Shown one piece after another: positions 37,971 through 47,710 of a DNA stretch of 64,000 nucleotides. The position numbers and the translations under genes are program-made. The notes under the pieces were generated by a model, which did not search any database, was not told the origin of the DNA, and saw nothing but the letters and a program-made list of their open reading frames with translations. Source of the stretch: an uncultured Prevotellaceae bacterium. Its GTDB lineage: Bacteria; Bacteroidota; Bacteroidia; Bacteroidales; Muribaculaceae. The stretch is taken from assembly GCA_900318255.1 (NCBI GenBank), contig ONJX01000005.1:38659-102658 (forward strand), written 5' to 3'. Position 1 is the stretch's first letter. The number at the start of each line of letters is the position of its first letter.

Positions 37971-38483
37971 ATGGATTCAATTGGAAATGTAATCATGTAT
38001 TTCGTGTTCGCACTGGCGATCATCGTTTTCTCGGTGCTCGCAGTGACAACGAAGAAGATTTTGCGCTCAGCAACCTATCTGCTGTTTGTGCTTTTGGCTA
38101 CTGCCGGCATCTACTTCCAGATGGATTATGAGTTCTTGGGTGCTACACAAATTGCCGTTTATGCCGGTGGTATAGTCGTCCTGTTTGTGTTTGCTATCAT
38201 GCTCACTCACAAGCCGGGCGAGGACTCCGAGGCGCTCAACTCACATCGCAGAGCCCTAGGCCTGACGGCATGTGGGCTGGGAGTGCTGGTGTGTGGAGCT
38301 GCGCTGTTCAGCTTCATGAAGATAAGAGATGCCGTGGAATTGGCGACAAGTGGCGATTATACAGTCAATCAGCTAGGCGCCGACTTGCTTAGCAACAAAG
38401 GCTATCTGTTGCCCTTCGAGGCACTGAGCGTGCTGTTGCTGGCATGTATCATTGGTGCGATAGTTATAGCCCGTAAACGTTAA
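37971..38483 (+). CDS. nuoJ: NADH-quinone oxidoreductase subunit J
   Basis: A 170-residue membrane subunit with five helices. The second and third helices hold FLGATQIAVYAGGIVVLFVF, a hallmark of NuoJ, and the glycine-rich turn seen in the helix with the pi-bulge. It starts at 37971 directly after the nuoI stop; the frame is open much further upstream but those codons lie inside nuoI. Confidence 0.93.
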   Translation: MDSIGNVIMYFVFALAIIVFSVLAVTTKKILRSATYLLFVLLATAGIYFQMDYEFLGATQIAVYAGGIVVLFVFAIMLTHKPGEDSEALNSHRRALGLTACGLGVLVCGAALFSFMKIRDAVELATSGDYTVNQLGADLLSNKGYLLPFEALSVLLLACIIGAIVIARKR

Positions 38484-38505
38484 AAGAAGAAAGGAGAGAA
38501 GACAG

Positions 38506-38817
38506 ATGAAACTATCATTATTAATGTATCTCATTCCGAGCCTCATCATGTTTGGCTGCGGTGTTTACGGGTTCATCACCCGCAAGAATATGATTGCGAT
38601 GTTGATATCGCTGGAGTTGATGCTCAATGCTGTTGACATCAATTTTGCGGTCTTCAATCGTTACCTCTTCCCCAATGGCCACGAAGGCATGTTCTTCAGC
38701 CTCTTTGCCATAGCCATTGCCGCTGCCGAGACTGCTGTGGCCATTGCTATCATCATCAACGTGTATCGAGTGGCTAAGAAGGTGGATATTAACCAAATTA
38801 CTAAAATGAAATTCTAA
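38506..38817 (+). CDS. nuoK: NADH-quinone oxidoreductase subunit K
   Basis: A 103-residue antiporter-like small membrane subunit with three helices and the conserved Glu in LISLELMLNAVDINF and in AAAETAVAIAI, part of the central hydrophilic axis. Follows nuoJ by 22 bases and precedes nuoL by six. Confidence 0.94.
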   Translation: MKLSLLMYLIPSLIMFGCGVYGFITRKNMIAMLISLELMLNAVDINFAVFNRYLFPNGHEGMFFSLFAIAIAAAETAVAIAIIINVYRVAKKVDINQITKMKF

Positions 38818-38823
38818 ACAGTT

Positions 38824-40806
38824 ATGGAAATATTAAATAGTACAATCTACGTTCTTGCCATACCCCTGTTCATGTTCCTGTTCTTGGGGCTTGTGGGCAC
38901 CAAGATGCCTCGCAAGATTACCGGTGTGATAGGTGTGCTGGGAATGGCTGTGACTACAGTGTTGGCCTATGCCATAGCGTTTACTTATTTCTTTGGTGAA
39001 GGGCCACAGAAGATTGATGGTGTGTATCAGCAATTAGTGCCCACCGACTGGACGTGGCTCTCGTTTTATGCCGACAAGCTGGTGGTGCGACTGGGCGTGC
39101 TGCTCGACCCCATCTCGGCGATGATGCTGGTGGTGATTTGCACCGTCTCGTTCATGGTTCACCTCTATAGCTTGGGCTACATGAGTGACCACGACGGCAA
39201 CCCTGAGAAGGGTTTTCAGCGTTACTATGCCGACTTGGCCTTGTTCACCTTCTCGATGCTCGGACTGGTTGTCTCTACCAACATCTTCCAGATGTTCATC
39301 TTCTTTGAGATGGTGGGTGTTTCGTCCTACCTCCTCATTGGGTTCTACTATGGCCTGCAACCTGCCAACCATGCGTCGAAGAAGGCGTTTATCGTCACTC
39401 GTCTTGCCGACTTGTTCTTCTTGATTGGCATCTTGATACTGTCTTATTATACTAAGACATTTGATTTCATCAATATCATGGGCAAGAATGGCGGTGAAGT
39501 GATGAACGCGTTCACCAGTGCTCAAGGTCTCACATTTATGGGCTGCTCGGTGACTGGCTGGGCGTTGACCTTCATCTTCATTGGTGGTGCCGGTAAGAGT
39601 GCTATGTATCCACTTCACATCTGGCTCCCCGATGCTATGGAGGGTCCCACTCCCGTGTCGGCACTCATCCATGCTGCAACTATGGTTGTGGCAGGTGTGT
39701 TCTTGGTGGCTCGCATGTTCCCGCTATATGTGCTGGAGCAGGGTGCCATGGACATCATCTGCGTGGTGGGAGCGTTCACGGCATTCTATGCCGCCGCTAT
39801 TGCCTGCACTCAGAGCGACATCAAGCGTGCGCTGGCGTTCTCTACAATATCGCAGATTGCCTTCATGATGACGTCACTGGCCGTTAGCTCGGCCGATGGC
39901 GCGCTCATTGGCGGTCACGAGGCTGGTTTGGGCTACATGGCGTCGATGTTCCACTTGTTCACCCACGCTATGTTCAAGGCGTTGCTCTTCCTCTGTGCTG
40001 GTGCCATCATCCATGCCGTTCACAGCAACGAGAACAGCAAGATGCACGGCTTGCACAAGTTCATGCCCATCACCAGCATAGCATTCCTCATAGGTTGCTT
40101 GGCAATCGCCGGTATTCCTCCCTTTGCCGGCTTCTTCAGCAAGGACGAGATACTCGTGGCTTGCTATGAGAAGGGCCTGGGCTGGGGCTTGTGGATGAGT
40201 ATGGTGGCTGGCATGACAGCGTTCTACATGTTCCGCATCTACTACCTCATATTCTTCTGGAAGAAGCATGAGGTACACGGTGAGCACGCTCCAAAGGACC
40301 AGCCTTGGACCATGACAGTGCCACTGATTGTGCTGGCGCTCATCTCGTGCGTGGCAGGGTTCGTGCCCTTTGGCGACCTGGTGACTTGGAATGGCCAGGC
40401 ACTAGAGACTCACATGAACTGGCCGGTGGCTGGTGCCAGTGTTGCCATCGCTCTTGTGGGCATAGGTCTTGCAACGGTGATGTATCGCAAGGAAAACCCG
40501 CTTCCCGACAAGCTGGCAACTATGTTCAAGGGCCTGTGGACCGCAAGCTACAAGCGCTTCTACATGGACGAGCTTTATCAGTTCATCACCCACAAGATTA
40601 TCTTCCAGGGTATCAGCAAGCCCATAGCGTGGTTTGACCGCACCATCATCGACGGATTCTTCAATCTGCTTGGCAACGTCACCAACAGTGCCTCGTGGGG
40701 CATCCGCAAGATGCAGTCGGGCAGCGTGCAGGGTTATGTCTCGTATTATATCATTGGTGCGATGCTGCTTGCAGCCATCACCGGTGTTGTGGTTCTGTGC
40801 ATTTAA
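38824..40806 (+). CDS. nuoL: NADH-quinone oxidoreductase subunit L
   Basis: A 660-residue antiporter-like proton pump with about 15 helices and a lateral C-terminal helix. MVGVSSYLLIGFYY, WLPDAMEGPTPVSALIHAATMV and FSKDEIL mark the channel residues (Glu, Lys, His). The length is normal for NuoL. The long C-terminal helix that ties NuoL to NuoM and N appears in the last 100 residues. Confidence 0.95.
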   Translation: MEILNSTIYVLAIPLFMFLFLGLVGTKMPRKITGVIGVLGMAVTTVLAYAIAFTYFFGEGPQKIDGVYQQLVPTDWTWLSFYADKLVVRLGVLLDPISAMMLVVICTVSFMVHLYSLGYMSDHDGNPEKGFQRYYADLALFTFSMLGLVVSTNIFQMFIFFEMVGVSSYLLIGFYYGLQPANHASKKAFIVTRLADLFFLIGILILSYYTKTFDFINIMGKNGGEVMNAFTSAQGLTFMGCSVTGWALTFIFIGGAGKSAMYPLHIWLPDAMEGPTPVSALIHAATMVVAGVFLVARMFPLYVLEQGAMDIICVVGAFTAFYAAAIACTQSDIKRALAFSTISQIAFMMTSLAVSSADGALIGGHEAGLGYMASMFHLFTHAMFKALLFLCAGAIIHAVHSNENSKMHGLHKFMPITSIAFLIGCLAIAGIPPFAGFFSKDEILVACYEKGLGWGLWMSMVAGMTAFYMFRIYYLIFFWKKHEVHGEHAPKDQPWTMTVPLIVLALISCVAGFVPFGDLVTWNGQALETHMNWPVAGASVAIALVGIGLATVMYRKENPLPDKLATMFKGLWTASYKRFYMDELYQFITHKIIFQGISKPIAWFDRTIIDGFFNLLGNVTNSASWGIRKMQSGSVQGYVSYYIIGAMLLAAITGVVVLCI

Positions 40807-40836
40807 TCAACGGTTCTAAATAAAACAGTAACGATT

Positions 40837-42357
40837 ATGGAAATATTCTCTAATATACTTATTTATTTCGTGATAATCCCCGTGCTCACTCTTGCTGGCC
40901 TGGCGCTGACCAAGAACAAGGGCATTGATGCGATTAGGGCCGTTGCCGTGACTGGTGCCACAGCACTTGTGGCCCTGGCTATTTATCTAGTGTATATTTT
41001 CCTCAAGGCTCGCGGGCTGGGCAATACCGACGACATGATATTGCAGACCAGCGTTACATGGTATGAGCCACTAAATATAAAACTCGCACTGGGCGTGGAT
41101 GGCGTGTCGGTGGTGATGATACTGCTCTCGGCGTTTATCGTCTTTGCTGGCGTCTTTGCTTCGTGGAAGATGGACCCACTGCCCAAGCAGTTCTTCTTGT
41201 GGTTCTTCTTGCTCTCGACAGGCGTGTTTGGCTTCTTCATCAGCGTGGACTTGTTCACCATGTTCATGTTTTATGAGGTGGCGCTTATCCCTATGTACCT
41301 GCTCATTGGTGTGTGGGGCAGTGGCAACAAGAACTACAGTGCCATGAAGCTCACACTCATGCTCATGGGTGGCTCGGCATTCCTGATGCTTGGCATCATT
41401 GGCATTTATTTCCACTCGGCTCCCGAGGGACAGCCACTCACCATGAACCTGCTTGAGATTGCCAAGAACGATGCCATTCCTCACAACTGGCAGATGTATC
41501 TGTTCCCGCTCACCTTTGTGGGCTTCGGCGTGCTGGGTGCTATGTTCCCGTTCCACACTTGGTCGCCCGATGGTCATGCCAGCGCACCCACTGCGGTGTC
41601 GATGCTTCACGCTGGTGTGCTCATGAAGCTGGGAGGTTATGGCTGCTTCCGCATTGCCATCTTCCTCATGCCTTTTGCTGCTCAGCAGCTGGGATGGATA
41701 TTCTTGACCTTGACGGGCATCAGCATCGTGTATGGCGCCTTCAGTGCCTGTGTGCAGACCGACCTCAAGTATATCAACGCTTACTCGTCGGTGAGCCACT
41801 GTGGCATGGTGCTCTTTGCCATCCTGATGTTTAACCACACCGCCATGACTGGTGCAGTGTTGCAGATGCTCTCTCACGGCTTGATGACCGCCTTGTTCTT
41901 TGCCTTGATTGGTATGATTTACGGTCGCACCCACACTCGCGACATCCGCGAGATGGGTGGCTTGATGCACATCATGCCTTACCTGGGCGTGGGATATGTG
42001 ATTGCCGGTTTCGCCTCGCTGGGTCTGCCGGGCTTGAGCGGTTTTGTTGCCGAGATGACGATATTCGTTGGCTCGTTTGAGCATCAGGATATGTTCCGCC
42101 GCGTGCTCACCATTGCCGCCACCACGTCGATTGTCATCACTGCGGTCTATATTCTGCGCGTTGTGGGCAAGCTGCTCTATGGCGCGGTGCAGAACGAGCA
42201 TCATCGCTCGCTCACCGATGCCGACGCCACCGAGCGCATCTCTACTGCCACTCTCATCATTTGTGTGGCAATCATCGGCTGTTTCCCCAATTTCTTCATC
42301 AACATCATCCGCGACAGCTTCGATCCTGTGGTGAAGGCTTTGACAAGTGTTATGTAA
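40837..42357 (+). CDS. nuoM: NADH-quinone oxidoreductase subunit M
   Basis: A 506-residue antiporter-like pump subunit with 14 helices. FYEVALIPMYLLIGVWG and FHTWSPDGHASAPTAVSML are the channel motifs; the LKYINAYSSVSHCGM segment holds the conserved Lys/His of the broken helices. Follows nuoL by 30 bases. Confidence 0.95.
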   Translation: MEIFSNILIYFVIIPVLTLAGLALTKNKGIDAIRAVAVTGATALVALAIYLVYIFLKARGLGNTDDMILQTSVTWYEPLNIKLALGVDGVSVVMILLSAFIVFAGVFASWKMDPLPKQFFLWFFLLSTGVFGFFISVDLFTMFMFYEVALIPMYLLIGVWGSGNKNYSAMKLTLMLMGGSAFLMLGIIGIYFHSAPEGQPLTMNLLEIAKNDAIPHNWQMYLFPLTFVGFGVLGAMFPFHTWSPDGHASAPTAVSMLHAGVLMKLGGYGCFRIAIFLMPFAAQQLGWIFLTLTGISIVYGAFSACVQTDLKYINAYSSVSHCGMVLFAILMFNHTAMTGAVLQMLSHGLMTALFFALIGMIYGRTHTRDIREMGGLMHIMPYLGVGYVIAGFASLGLPGLSGFVAEMTIFVGSFEHQDMFRRVLTIAATTSIVITAVYILRVVGKLLYGAVQNEHHRSLTDADATERISTATLIICVAIIGCFPNFFINIIRDSFDPVVKALTSVM

Positions 42358-42393
42358 CAATAGTGTTGAATTAAAAATATACAAGATATAATT

Positions 42394-43863
42394 ATGAATT
42401 TAGATTATTCTCAGTTTTTAATGATGCCTCAGGAGTTGGGCCTGCTTGCAGTGTTCTTGCTCGTGTTCTTATATGACACTTTCATGCCAAAATCCACTCA
42501 GCAGGGGTTGCCACTCTTTGCCACCATAGCATTTGGCATCTTCATGATATTTGGTTTCTTTCCTGTTAACGAAGGCTTGATATTTGAAGGCATGTTCCAG
42601 GCCGACAAGGCCACATGGGCCATTAAGAACATCCTCAACATGGGCACCTTTATCGTGCTCTTGCAGGCGGTGAAATGGGCTAATAGCGACTTTGTGGCAG
42701 TGCGCCGCGGCGAGTTCTATGAGCTCATCCTGCTCACCCTCTTTGGCATGTACCTGATGATATCGGCCCGCCACTTCCTGGTGTTTGTCATTGGTCTCGA
42801 GACCGCCTCGTTGCCACTTGCCACTCTTGTGGCCTTTGAGAAGAAGCACTACGAGAGCCATGAGGCAGCTGCAAAATATGTGCTAACAGCGGTGTTCTCG
42901 TCGGCAATTTTGCTTATGGGACTCTCGTTTGTGTATGCTCTCTCGGGAGGAAATCTCTATTTCAACCAGCTGGCAACCTTCCTGATGGGTGAGAAGTCAT
43001 TGCTGCTCATCGTTGCACTGGCATTCGTGATTGCCGGTATTGGCTTCAAGCTCTCGCTGGTGCCTTTCCACCTGTGGACCGCCGACGTTTATCAAGGTGC
43101 TCCCACCATGGTCACCAGCTATCTGTCGGTAATCAGCAAGGGCTCGGCGGCATTTGCCTTCTTCATCATTCTGGTGCAGGTGTTTGGTTCGGCCTATGCC
43201 GAGGTGTGGCAGTGGATGCTCTATGCCGTGATTATCATCACCATCACTGTGGGTAACCTCTTTGCCATACGCCAGCGCAATCTCAAGCGCTTCCTGGCGT
43301 TCTCGTCAATCTCGCAGGCTGGCTACATTATGCTTGGTGTGATTGCCGCCAATGCCGTGGGCATGGCCTCGATGATGTATTACATTCTGGTCTATATCTT
43401 CAGTAACCTCGCCGCCTTTGGCGTGATTGCTGTGATAGAGCGCTGCACTGGCAAGGTGACTACCGACGACTACAACGGCCTGTTCAAGACCAACCCATGG
43501 CTTGCCTTTGTGATGATGCTTGCCATGTTCTCGCTTGGCGGTATTCCTCCATTTGCCGGCTTCTTCAGCAAGTTCTTCATCTTTGTGGGCGCTGCTCACA
43601 CGGGCAGTGTGGCAATCTATGTGCTCGTCCTCATAGCGTTGATTAACACCATCATCTCGCTCTACTACTACCTGCTGGTGGTGAAGGCAATGTTCATCCG
43701 TCAGGACGAGTGCGTTATACCCACCCTGCGCTCGCACTGGACCGAGAAGGCAGGTTTGATAATCTGCACCCTGGGCATCATCCTCATTGGCCTAGTGAGC
43801 TGCATCTACACAAGCCTGAGTGACATCGCCGCCACAACAGGCGAAGTGTTCACGATGATATAA
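42394..43863 (+). CDS. nuoN: NADH-quinone oxidoreductase subunit N
   Basis: A 489-residue antiporter-like pump subunit, the last of the nuo series. VIGLETASLPLATLVAFEK, KLSLVPFHLWTADVYQGAPT and FLAFSSISQAGY are diagnostic of NuoN. A terminator follows 33 bases downstream, closing the block that begins at nuoA. Confidence 0.95.
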   Translation: MNLDYSQFLMMPQELGLLAVFLLVFLYDTFMPKSTQQGLPLFATIAFGIFMIFGFFPVNEGLIFEGMFQADKATWAIKNILNMGTFIVLLQAVKWANSDFVAVRRGEFYELILLTLFGMYLMISARHFLVFVIGLETASLPLATLVAFEKKHYESHEAAAKYVLTAVFSSAILLMGLSFVYALSGGNLYFNQLATFLMGEKSLLLIVALAFVIAGIGFKLSLVPFHLWTADVYQGAPTMVTSYLSVISKGSAAFAFFIILVQVFGSAYAEVWQWMLYAVIIITITVGNLFAIRQRNLKRFLAFSSISQAGYIMLGVIAANAVGMASMMYYILVYIFSNLAAFGVIAVIERCTGKVTTDDYNGLFKTNPWLAFVMMLAMFSLGGIPPFAGFFSKFFIFVGAAHTGSVAIYVLVLIALINTIISLYYYLLVVKAMFIRQDECVIPTLRSHWTEKAGLIICTLGIILIGLVSCIYTSLSDIAATTGEVFTMI

Positions 43864-43895
43864 TATATATCTCTATTAACACACCCTAAAAGAAT

Positions 43896-43927
43896 AAGGA
43901 GAAGCATCAATTGCCTCTCCTTTTTTC
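43896..43927 (+). terminator. Terminator at the end of the nuo-atp block
   Basis: AAGGAGA (43896-43902) and TCTCCTT (43916-43922) with an inner GC pair, then TTTTTC. It is the first clear terminator seen after nuoA. Confidence 0.85.
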
Positions 43928-43933
43928 TTGAAG

Positions 43934-43965
43934 TTTGTGGGTGTAAATATTTCTTATTATCTTTG
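43934..43965 (+). promoter_or_regulatory. Promoter of the CotH-like gene
   Basis: TTTG at 43934-43937, a gap of 20 bases, then TATCTTTG at 43958-43965. The ATG at 44075 is 109 bases further on. Confidence 0.6.
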
Positions 43966-44074
43966 TTGCCGCAATAAGAAATAAAGCTTAGTGAATTGTC
44001 ATTAATTTTACTATAAAGAGTAATTATGGTTTGTTAAGACTCTATTTATTAGGCTATTGATACTATTAGAATTT

Positions 44075-45865
44075 ATGAAAGCATTGAATGCCTTATTGGT
44101 GATATTGTTATTGCAGGTTGTCGCAATAACATCTAGTGCCACTGATTTTGTGGCTATGGACTATTATTTTGACAATAGTAAGGTGCAATTTCCGGTTGTG
44201 AAGATGATAGTTGGTGACACCACAAATTGCCGCACTATAGTGCTCGACATGGACACAATGGGGCATGATGATTTGTGGAAAGCGTCGTTTAAAAAGGCGA
44301 TGCACGATGTTGACTTCTATGGCTTTATCAATCAAGACTTGGGTGCCGACACCATTAACCTTTCACCGCTTCAGTTGATCGATAGCCTAGAGTGTGAATT
44401 GGGCTCCAGTTTCAGGCACACCGCCCTCAAAGAGACCGACGAGTGGGGACATGTTTATGCTTACTGGGTTTTCTGTCCGGATTACAACATTAACAATAGC
44501 GACGGATACTGGCGGCCAATCGACAGCTATGGCATCACTCCATCGAGGAGTGTTCCTCTTGTTTATATTAATACCGAGAATTCTCGCCCCATAATTGACA
44601 AAATTCAATACATCGCCGGCACACTATGGATTGATAACTGCGGCATTGAAAACTGCTGTTCGTTAGGGAGTGAACAGGAACCACTAGCCATTGAGATAAA
44701 AGGGCGCGGCAACTGGACTTGGGTAACATCGCACAAGAAGCCTTATAAAATTAAATTTGCGACAAAACAATCTCCTTTGGGACTTGATAAGAGTAAGCAT
44801 TTTATTCTGAAACCCGACTGTCAAGATTGGAGCGGTTATTTGCGTAATGAAACCGGATTTGAAGTGAGCCGTCTTTTAGAAATGCCTTACACGCCACGGC
44901 AATACCCTGTTGAGGTGATGCTCAACGGAGAATATATAGGTTTGTATTTCTTATGTGAGAAAATACGTGTGGAGTCGGGCAGGGTAGAAGTGGTGGAGCA
45001 AGAGGACTATGAAACCAATCCCTATAATATCACTGGTGGTTGGCTCTTGGAGTCAAGGGGCTATGAGCATCCCATCTATTGGCAATTTGAGAATAACGAC
45101 CCCCAACGGGTGTTTTATGCTTTTGAATCTCAATCACCAGAATTGTTCTCCGAAGCGCAGCAGCAATACATATCCTCATTCATTAGCAAAACCGACAGCT
45201 GCATTTTTGTTGCCGACAAAACCGACCAAGGATGGGAGCAATACATTGACATTAACTCGCTGGCAAGGTTTTATGTGATACATGAGGTGATGGACAATAT
45301 CGAGGCCTTTGATGGCAGTCTGTTTCTCTATAAGGACTGGGGTGAGAATGAAAAGTTTCATTTTGGGCCAGTATGGGACTTTGACAACAGCAGCATGAAT
45401 ACGACCAACAGCAAGTTTATTTACCAGTATGACAACTTCAATTTGTTTTGGATTGAAGAGATATGCAAATTTCCGAGGTTTGAGCAGGAGGTGAGCTTAA
45501 TATGGAAGGAATTTAATGAAAAAGATATCCTTCAGAAAGCAAAGCTGCATGCTCATCAATGGAGGACGTTAATCAATGGTGCTGAGCAGCAAGATGCTAA
45601 GCGCTGGCGCACTTATGCTAGTGTACACTCTGCCGATGCCCCACAAGCCTATCTCGACATGATCGACCACAAGGTAAAGTGGCTTGATAAGCAATGGGGA
45701 GATGGCAGTGGCATAACCACAGTAACAGCTAGTGAAAAGGTGGTGATTGGTGTTAAGTTCTATAATCTTCAAGGCGTGCCAAGCGACAACCCCTTTGAAG
45801 GCTTTAACATCAGGGTGACGACCTACAGCGACGGCTCGCGATCGAGTGAAAAGGTGGTGCGGTAA
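44075..45865 (+). CDS. CotH kinase family secreted protein
   Basis: A 596-residue protein with signal peptide (LLVILLLQVVAITSSA) and a CotH-type atypical kinase fold: GRGNWTWVTSHKKPYKIKF near residue 225, FHFGPVWDFDNS near 430 for Mg-ATP, and HEVMDNIEAFDGSLFLYKD before it. In Bacillus CotH phosphorylates spore coat proteins; in Bacteroidota members are cell-surface proteins of unknown target. The C-terminal 60 residues (VKFYNLQGVPSDNPFEGFNI) resemble T9SS type A-like tails, so it is likely exported to the surface. ATG at 44075 begins the signal peptide. Confidence 0.85.
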   Translation: MKALNALLVILLLQVVAITSSATDFVAMDYYFDNSKVQFPVVKMIVGDTTNCRTIVLDMDTMGHDDLWKASFKKAMHDVDFYGFINQDLGADTINLSPLQLIDSLECELGSSFRHTALKETDEWGHVYAYWVFCPDYNINNSDGYWRPIDSYGITPSRSVPLVYINTENSRPIIDKIQYIAGTLWIDNCGIENCCSLGSEQEPLAIEIKGRGNWTWVTSHKKPYKIKFATKQSPLGLDKSKHFILKPDCQDWSGYLRNETGFEVSRLLEMPYTPRQYPVEVMLNGEYIGLYFLCEKIRVESGRVEVVEQEDYETNPYNITGGWLLESRGYEHPIYWQFENNDPQRVFYAFESQSPELFSEAQQQYISSFISKTDSCIFVADKTDQGWEQYIDINSLARFYVIHEVMDNIEAFDGSLFLYKDWGENEKFHFGPVWDFDNSSMNTTNSKFIYQYDNFNLFWIEEICKFPRFEQEVSLIWKEFNEKDILQKAKLHAHQWRTLINGAEQQDAKRWRTYASVHSADAPQAYLDMIDHKVKWLDKQWGDGSGITTVTASEKVVIGVKFYNLQGVPSDNPFEGFNIRVTTYSDGSRSSEKVVR

Positions 45866-45973
45866 TGCACCACGCATTAGCTCCGTAGGGCTATTAAAGA
45901 CGAGAGTCTATCTTGCAAGATTGACTGTTTATAGTTTTGTATCGTCGGTTGACATTTTTGTTGTGGACTCACG

Positions 45974-46897
45974 CTAGAACTTTATCATGAAAACGCCAGC
46001 GAGCATGATGATGATGCCGGCATATTGTGTCCATGAGATGTGTTTCTTGGGAGCTCCGAGCCAGCCGTGCCGTTCCATGAGGAGACTGAGCAGTAGCTGG
46101 CCTATGAGCAGTGCCATCATGAAGGCACTCACGCCAATGAGTGGTATGAGCCATGCGTTGCCATAGACGATGACCGCGCCCAGGATGCCGCCCATCCAAA
46201 TCCACCATGGTGCAGAGGTGGTGAACGCTTTTCTCGTCTTGACAATGCTGCCGCCGAGGCAGCAATAGACTATCATCACCACTGTGGCGATGGCAAAAAG
46301 CACGGTCGTGGCCTGAATTGCCGAACCAATGACTTGCCCCAGTGATGCCAAGATTGCACCGACTACCGCCGAGAGGCACCCCGAGAGCACCGCCGCAAGT
46401 TGCCACAGCACCTGGCGTAGTCCGCCATTGCCAGTGGTGGCGTTGCTGTTGAGGCGAGGGATGATGACCACCAGTGTCACGCCCACTATGAGGAGTGCTG
46501 CACCGAGGGCTCGTTGCCAGCCTAGTGGCATCACTCTGGCTCCAAACCACCCGAAGTGGTCGATGCACAGGCTGAAGAGCAACTGGCTGAACATAGGTAT
46601 CACCATGGCCTGTAGCTGGCCTATCTCCTTGAAGAGGTGAATGGCAATGGTGATGGTGATGAGTGGTATCACGCCAATGAACCAGCTCCACCAGGGTGCG
46701 TCTTGCAGTGCCTGCTGCGATGGCATGAGCGGAATGGATGCAATGAGCGCTACAATGATAAGCACTATGGTTGAAACGGCAAAGGAGATGAGCGTGGCCA
46801 GCGGAGCCGAGCTCACGAGCTGGCGCATGCGTGAGTTGGCAGCCGTCTGGAGTGGTGTGCAGAAGCCCAGCACGAGGGCGATGAGCAGGTAGAGCAT
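45974..46897 (-). CDS. YdcZ/DUF606-type DMT-family transporter
   Basis: A 307-residue inner-membrane protein with ten hydrophobic segments in two repeated halves; each half opens with a helix bearing a conserved Asn or Arg pattern (LQTAANSRMRQLVSSAPLA in the first, LASLGQVIGSAIQAT in the second). This duplication of a five-helix DUF606/YdcZ unit is typical of EamA/DMT-like transporters. No substrate is inferable. It stands alone, downstream of the CotH gene in the opposite direction. Confidence 0.85.
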   Translation of the reverse strand: MLYLLIALVLGFCTPLQTAANSRMRQLVSSAPLATLISFAVSTIVLIIVALIASIPLMPSQQALQDAPWWSWFIGVIPLITITIAIHLFKEIGQLQAMVIPMFSQLLFSLCIDHFGWFGARVMPLGWQRALGAALLIVGVTLVVIIPRLNSNATTGNGGLRQVLWQLAAVLSGCLSAVVGAILASLGQVIGSAIQATTVLFAIATVVMIVYCCLGGSIVKTRKAFTTSAPWWIWMGGILGAVIVYGNAWLIPLIGVSAFMMALLIGQLLLSLLMERHGWLGAPKKHISWTQYAGIIIMLAGVFMIKF

Positions 46898-46899
46898 AG

Positions 46900-47053
46900 A
46901 ATATTAAGTTTTAAGTGTTAAGTTTTAAGTGTTAAGTTTAAAGTGTTAAGTTTTAAGTAGGGACAAGGCGTGCCTTGTCCGTTTGTTGCTTGTGGTGAGC
47001 AAGGTGTGCCTTGTCGGTCTATTATTTTGGGGGATGATGAGAGCTGTTTCTTT
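46900..47053. repeat. Repeat tract with REP-like palindrome
   Basis: Four head-to-tail TTAAGTTTTAAGTG-type units at 46905-46957, then TAGGGACAAGGCGTGCCTTGTCC (46957-46979, a REP-like palindrome) and a diverged copy GAGCAAGGTGTGCCTTGTCGG (46998-47018). A related word sits in the terminator at 48702-48756. The 154-base gap holds nothing else recognised. Confidence 0.6.
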
Positions 47054-47632
47054 CTATATTTTTTTGATTATTTTGCAGGGGTTGCCGGCGGCAACAACGC
47101 CGGCAGGGATGTCGTGAGTGACCACGCTGCCAGCTCCGATGACTGCACCGTCACCAATGGTGACCCCAGGACACACCGTGACGTTGCCTCCGAACCACAC
47201 GTTGTTGCCCACGGTGATGGGTAGTGACCACTCCACACCCTTGTTGCGGGTGGCCACGTCGAGTGGATGGCATGGTGTGTAGAAGGAGCAGTTGGGCCCA
47301 ATGAACACATGGTTGCCAAAGGTGACACGTGCCTCGTCGAGGATGACCATGCCGGTGTTGGCAAAGAAATCTTCTCCCACCTCGATGTTGAAGCCGTAGT
47401 CGCAGAAGAAGGGCTGTATCACCTTGAGCCGCTCTCCCGTCTTGCCGAGGATGCACTTGATGAGTGTGTCTTTCTCCTTTTGAAGAGAGGGCCTCAAATT
47501 GTTGTAGTCGCGGCACATCTCCTGAGTGTCTTGTAGAATGTCGAGCAGAAGGGTGTTGCCGGTGGCGTCGTAAGGCTCACCGCTCATCATCTTCTCGAGC
47601 TCAACAAGCTGTTTTTGTGTGAATTGTCGCAT
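47054..47632 (-). CDS. Sugar O-acetyltransferase (maltose acetyltransferase-like)
   Basis: A 192-residue left-handed beta-helix acetyltransferase of the MAT/GAT group. Residues 15-50 form the N-terminal helix pair with SGEPYDATGNTLLLD; then hexapeptide repeats follow (IGPNCSFYTPCHPLD, with the catalytic His; VTIGDGAVIGAGSVV). It uses acetyl-CoA to acetylate sugars; the natural substrate is usually unknown. No partner genes are seen. Confidence 0.92.
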   Translation of the reverse strand: MRQFTQKQLVELEKMMSGEPYDATGNTLLLDILQDTQEMCRDYNNLRPSLQKEKDTLIKCILGKTGERLKVIQPFFCDYGFNIEVGEDFFANTGMVILDEARVTFGNHVFIGPNCSFYTPCHPLDVATRNKGVEWSLPITVGNNVWFGGNVTVCPGVTIGDGAVIGAGSVVTHDIPAGVVAAGNPCKIIKKI

Positions 47633-47680
47633 ATATTATTTTTTTGTCGTGCAAAAATACAAAAAAAGCAGGAATTGTAG

Positions 47681-47688
47681 TATCTTTG
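47681..47688 (+). promoter_or_regulatory. -7 element of the DUF362 gene
   Basis: TATCTTTG, 22 bases before the ATG at 47711. No good -33 match. Confidence 0.45.
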
Positions 47689-47710
47689 TAGCAAATAAAC
47701 AATTTGCAAA

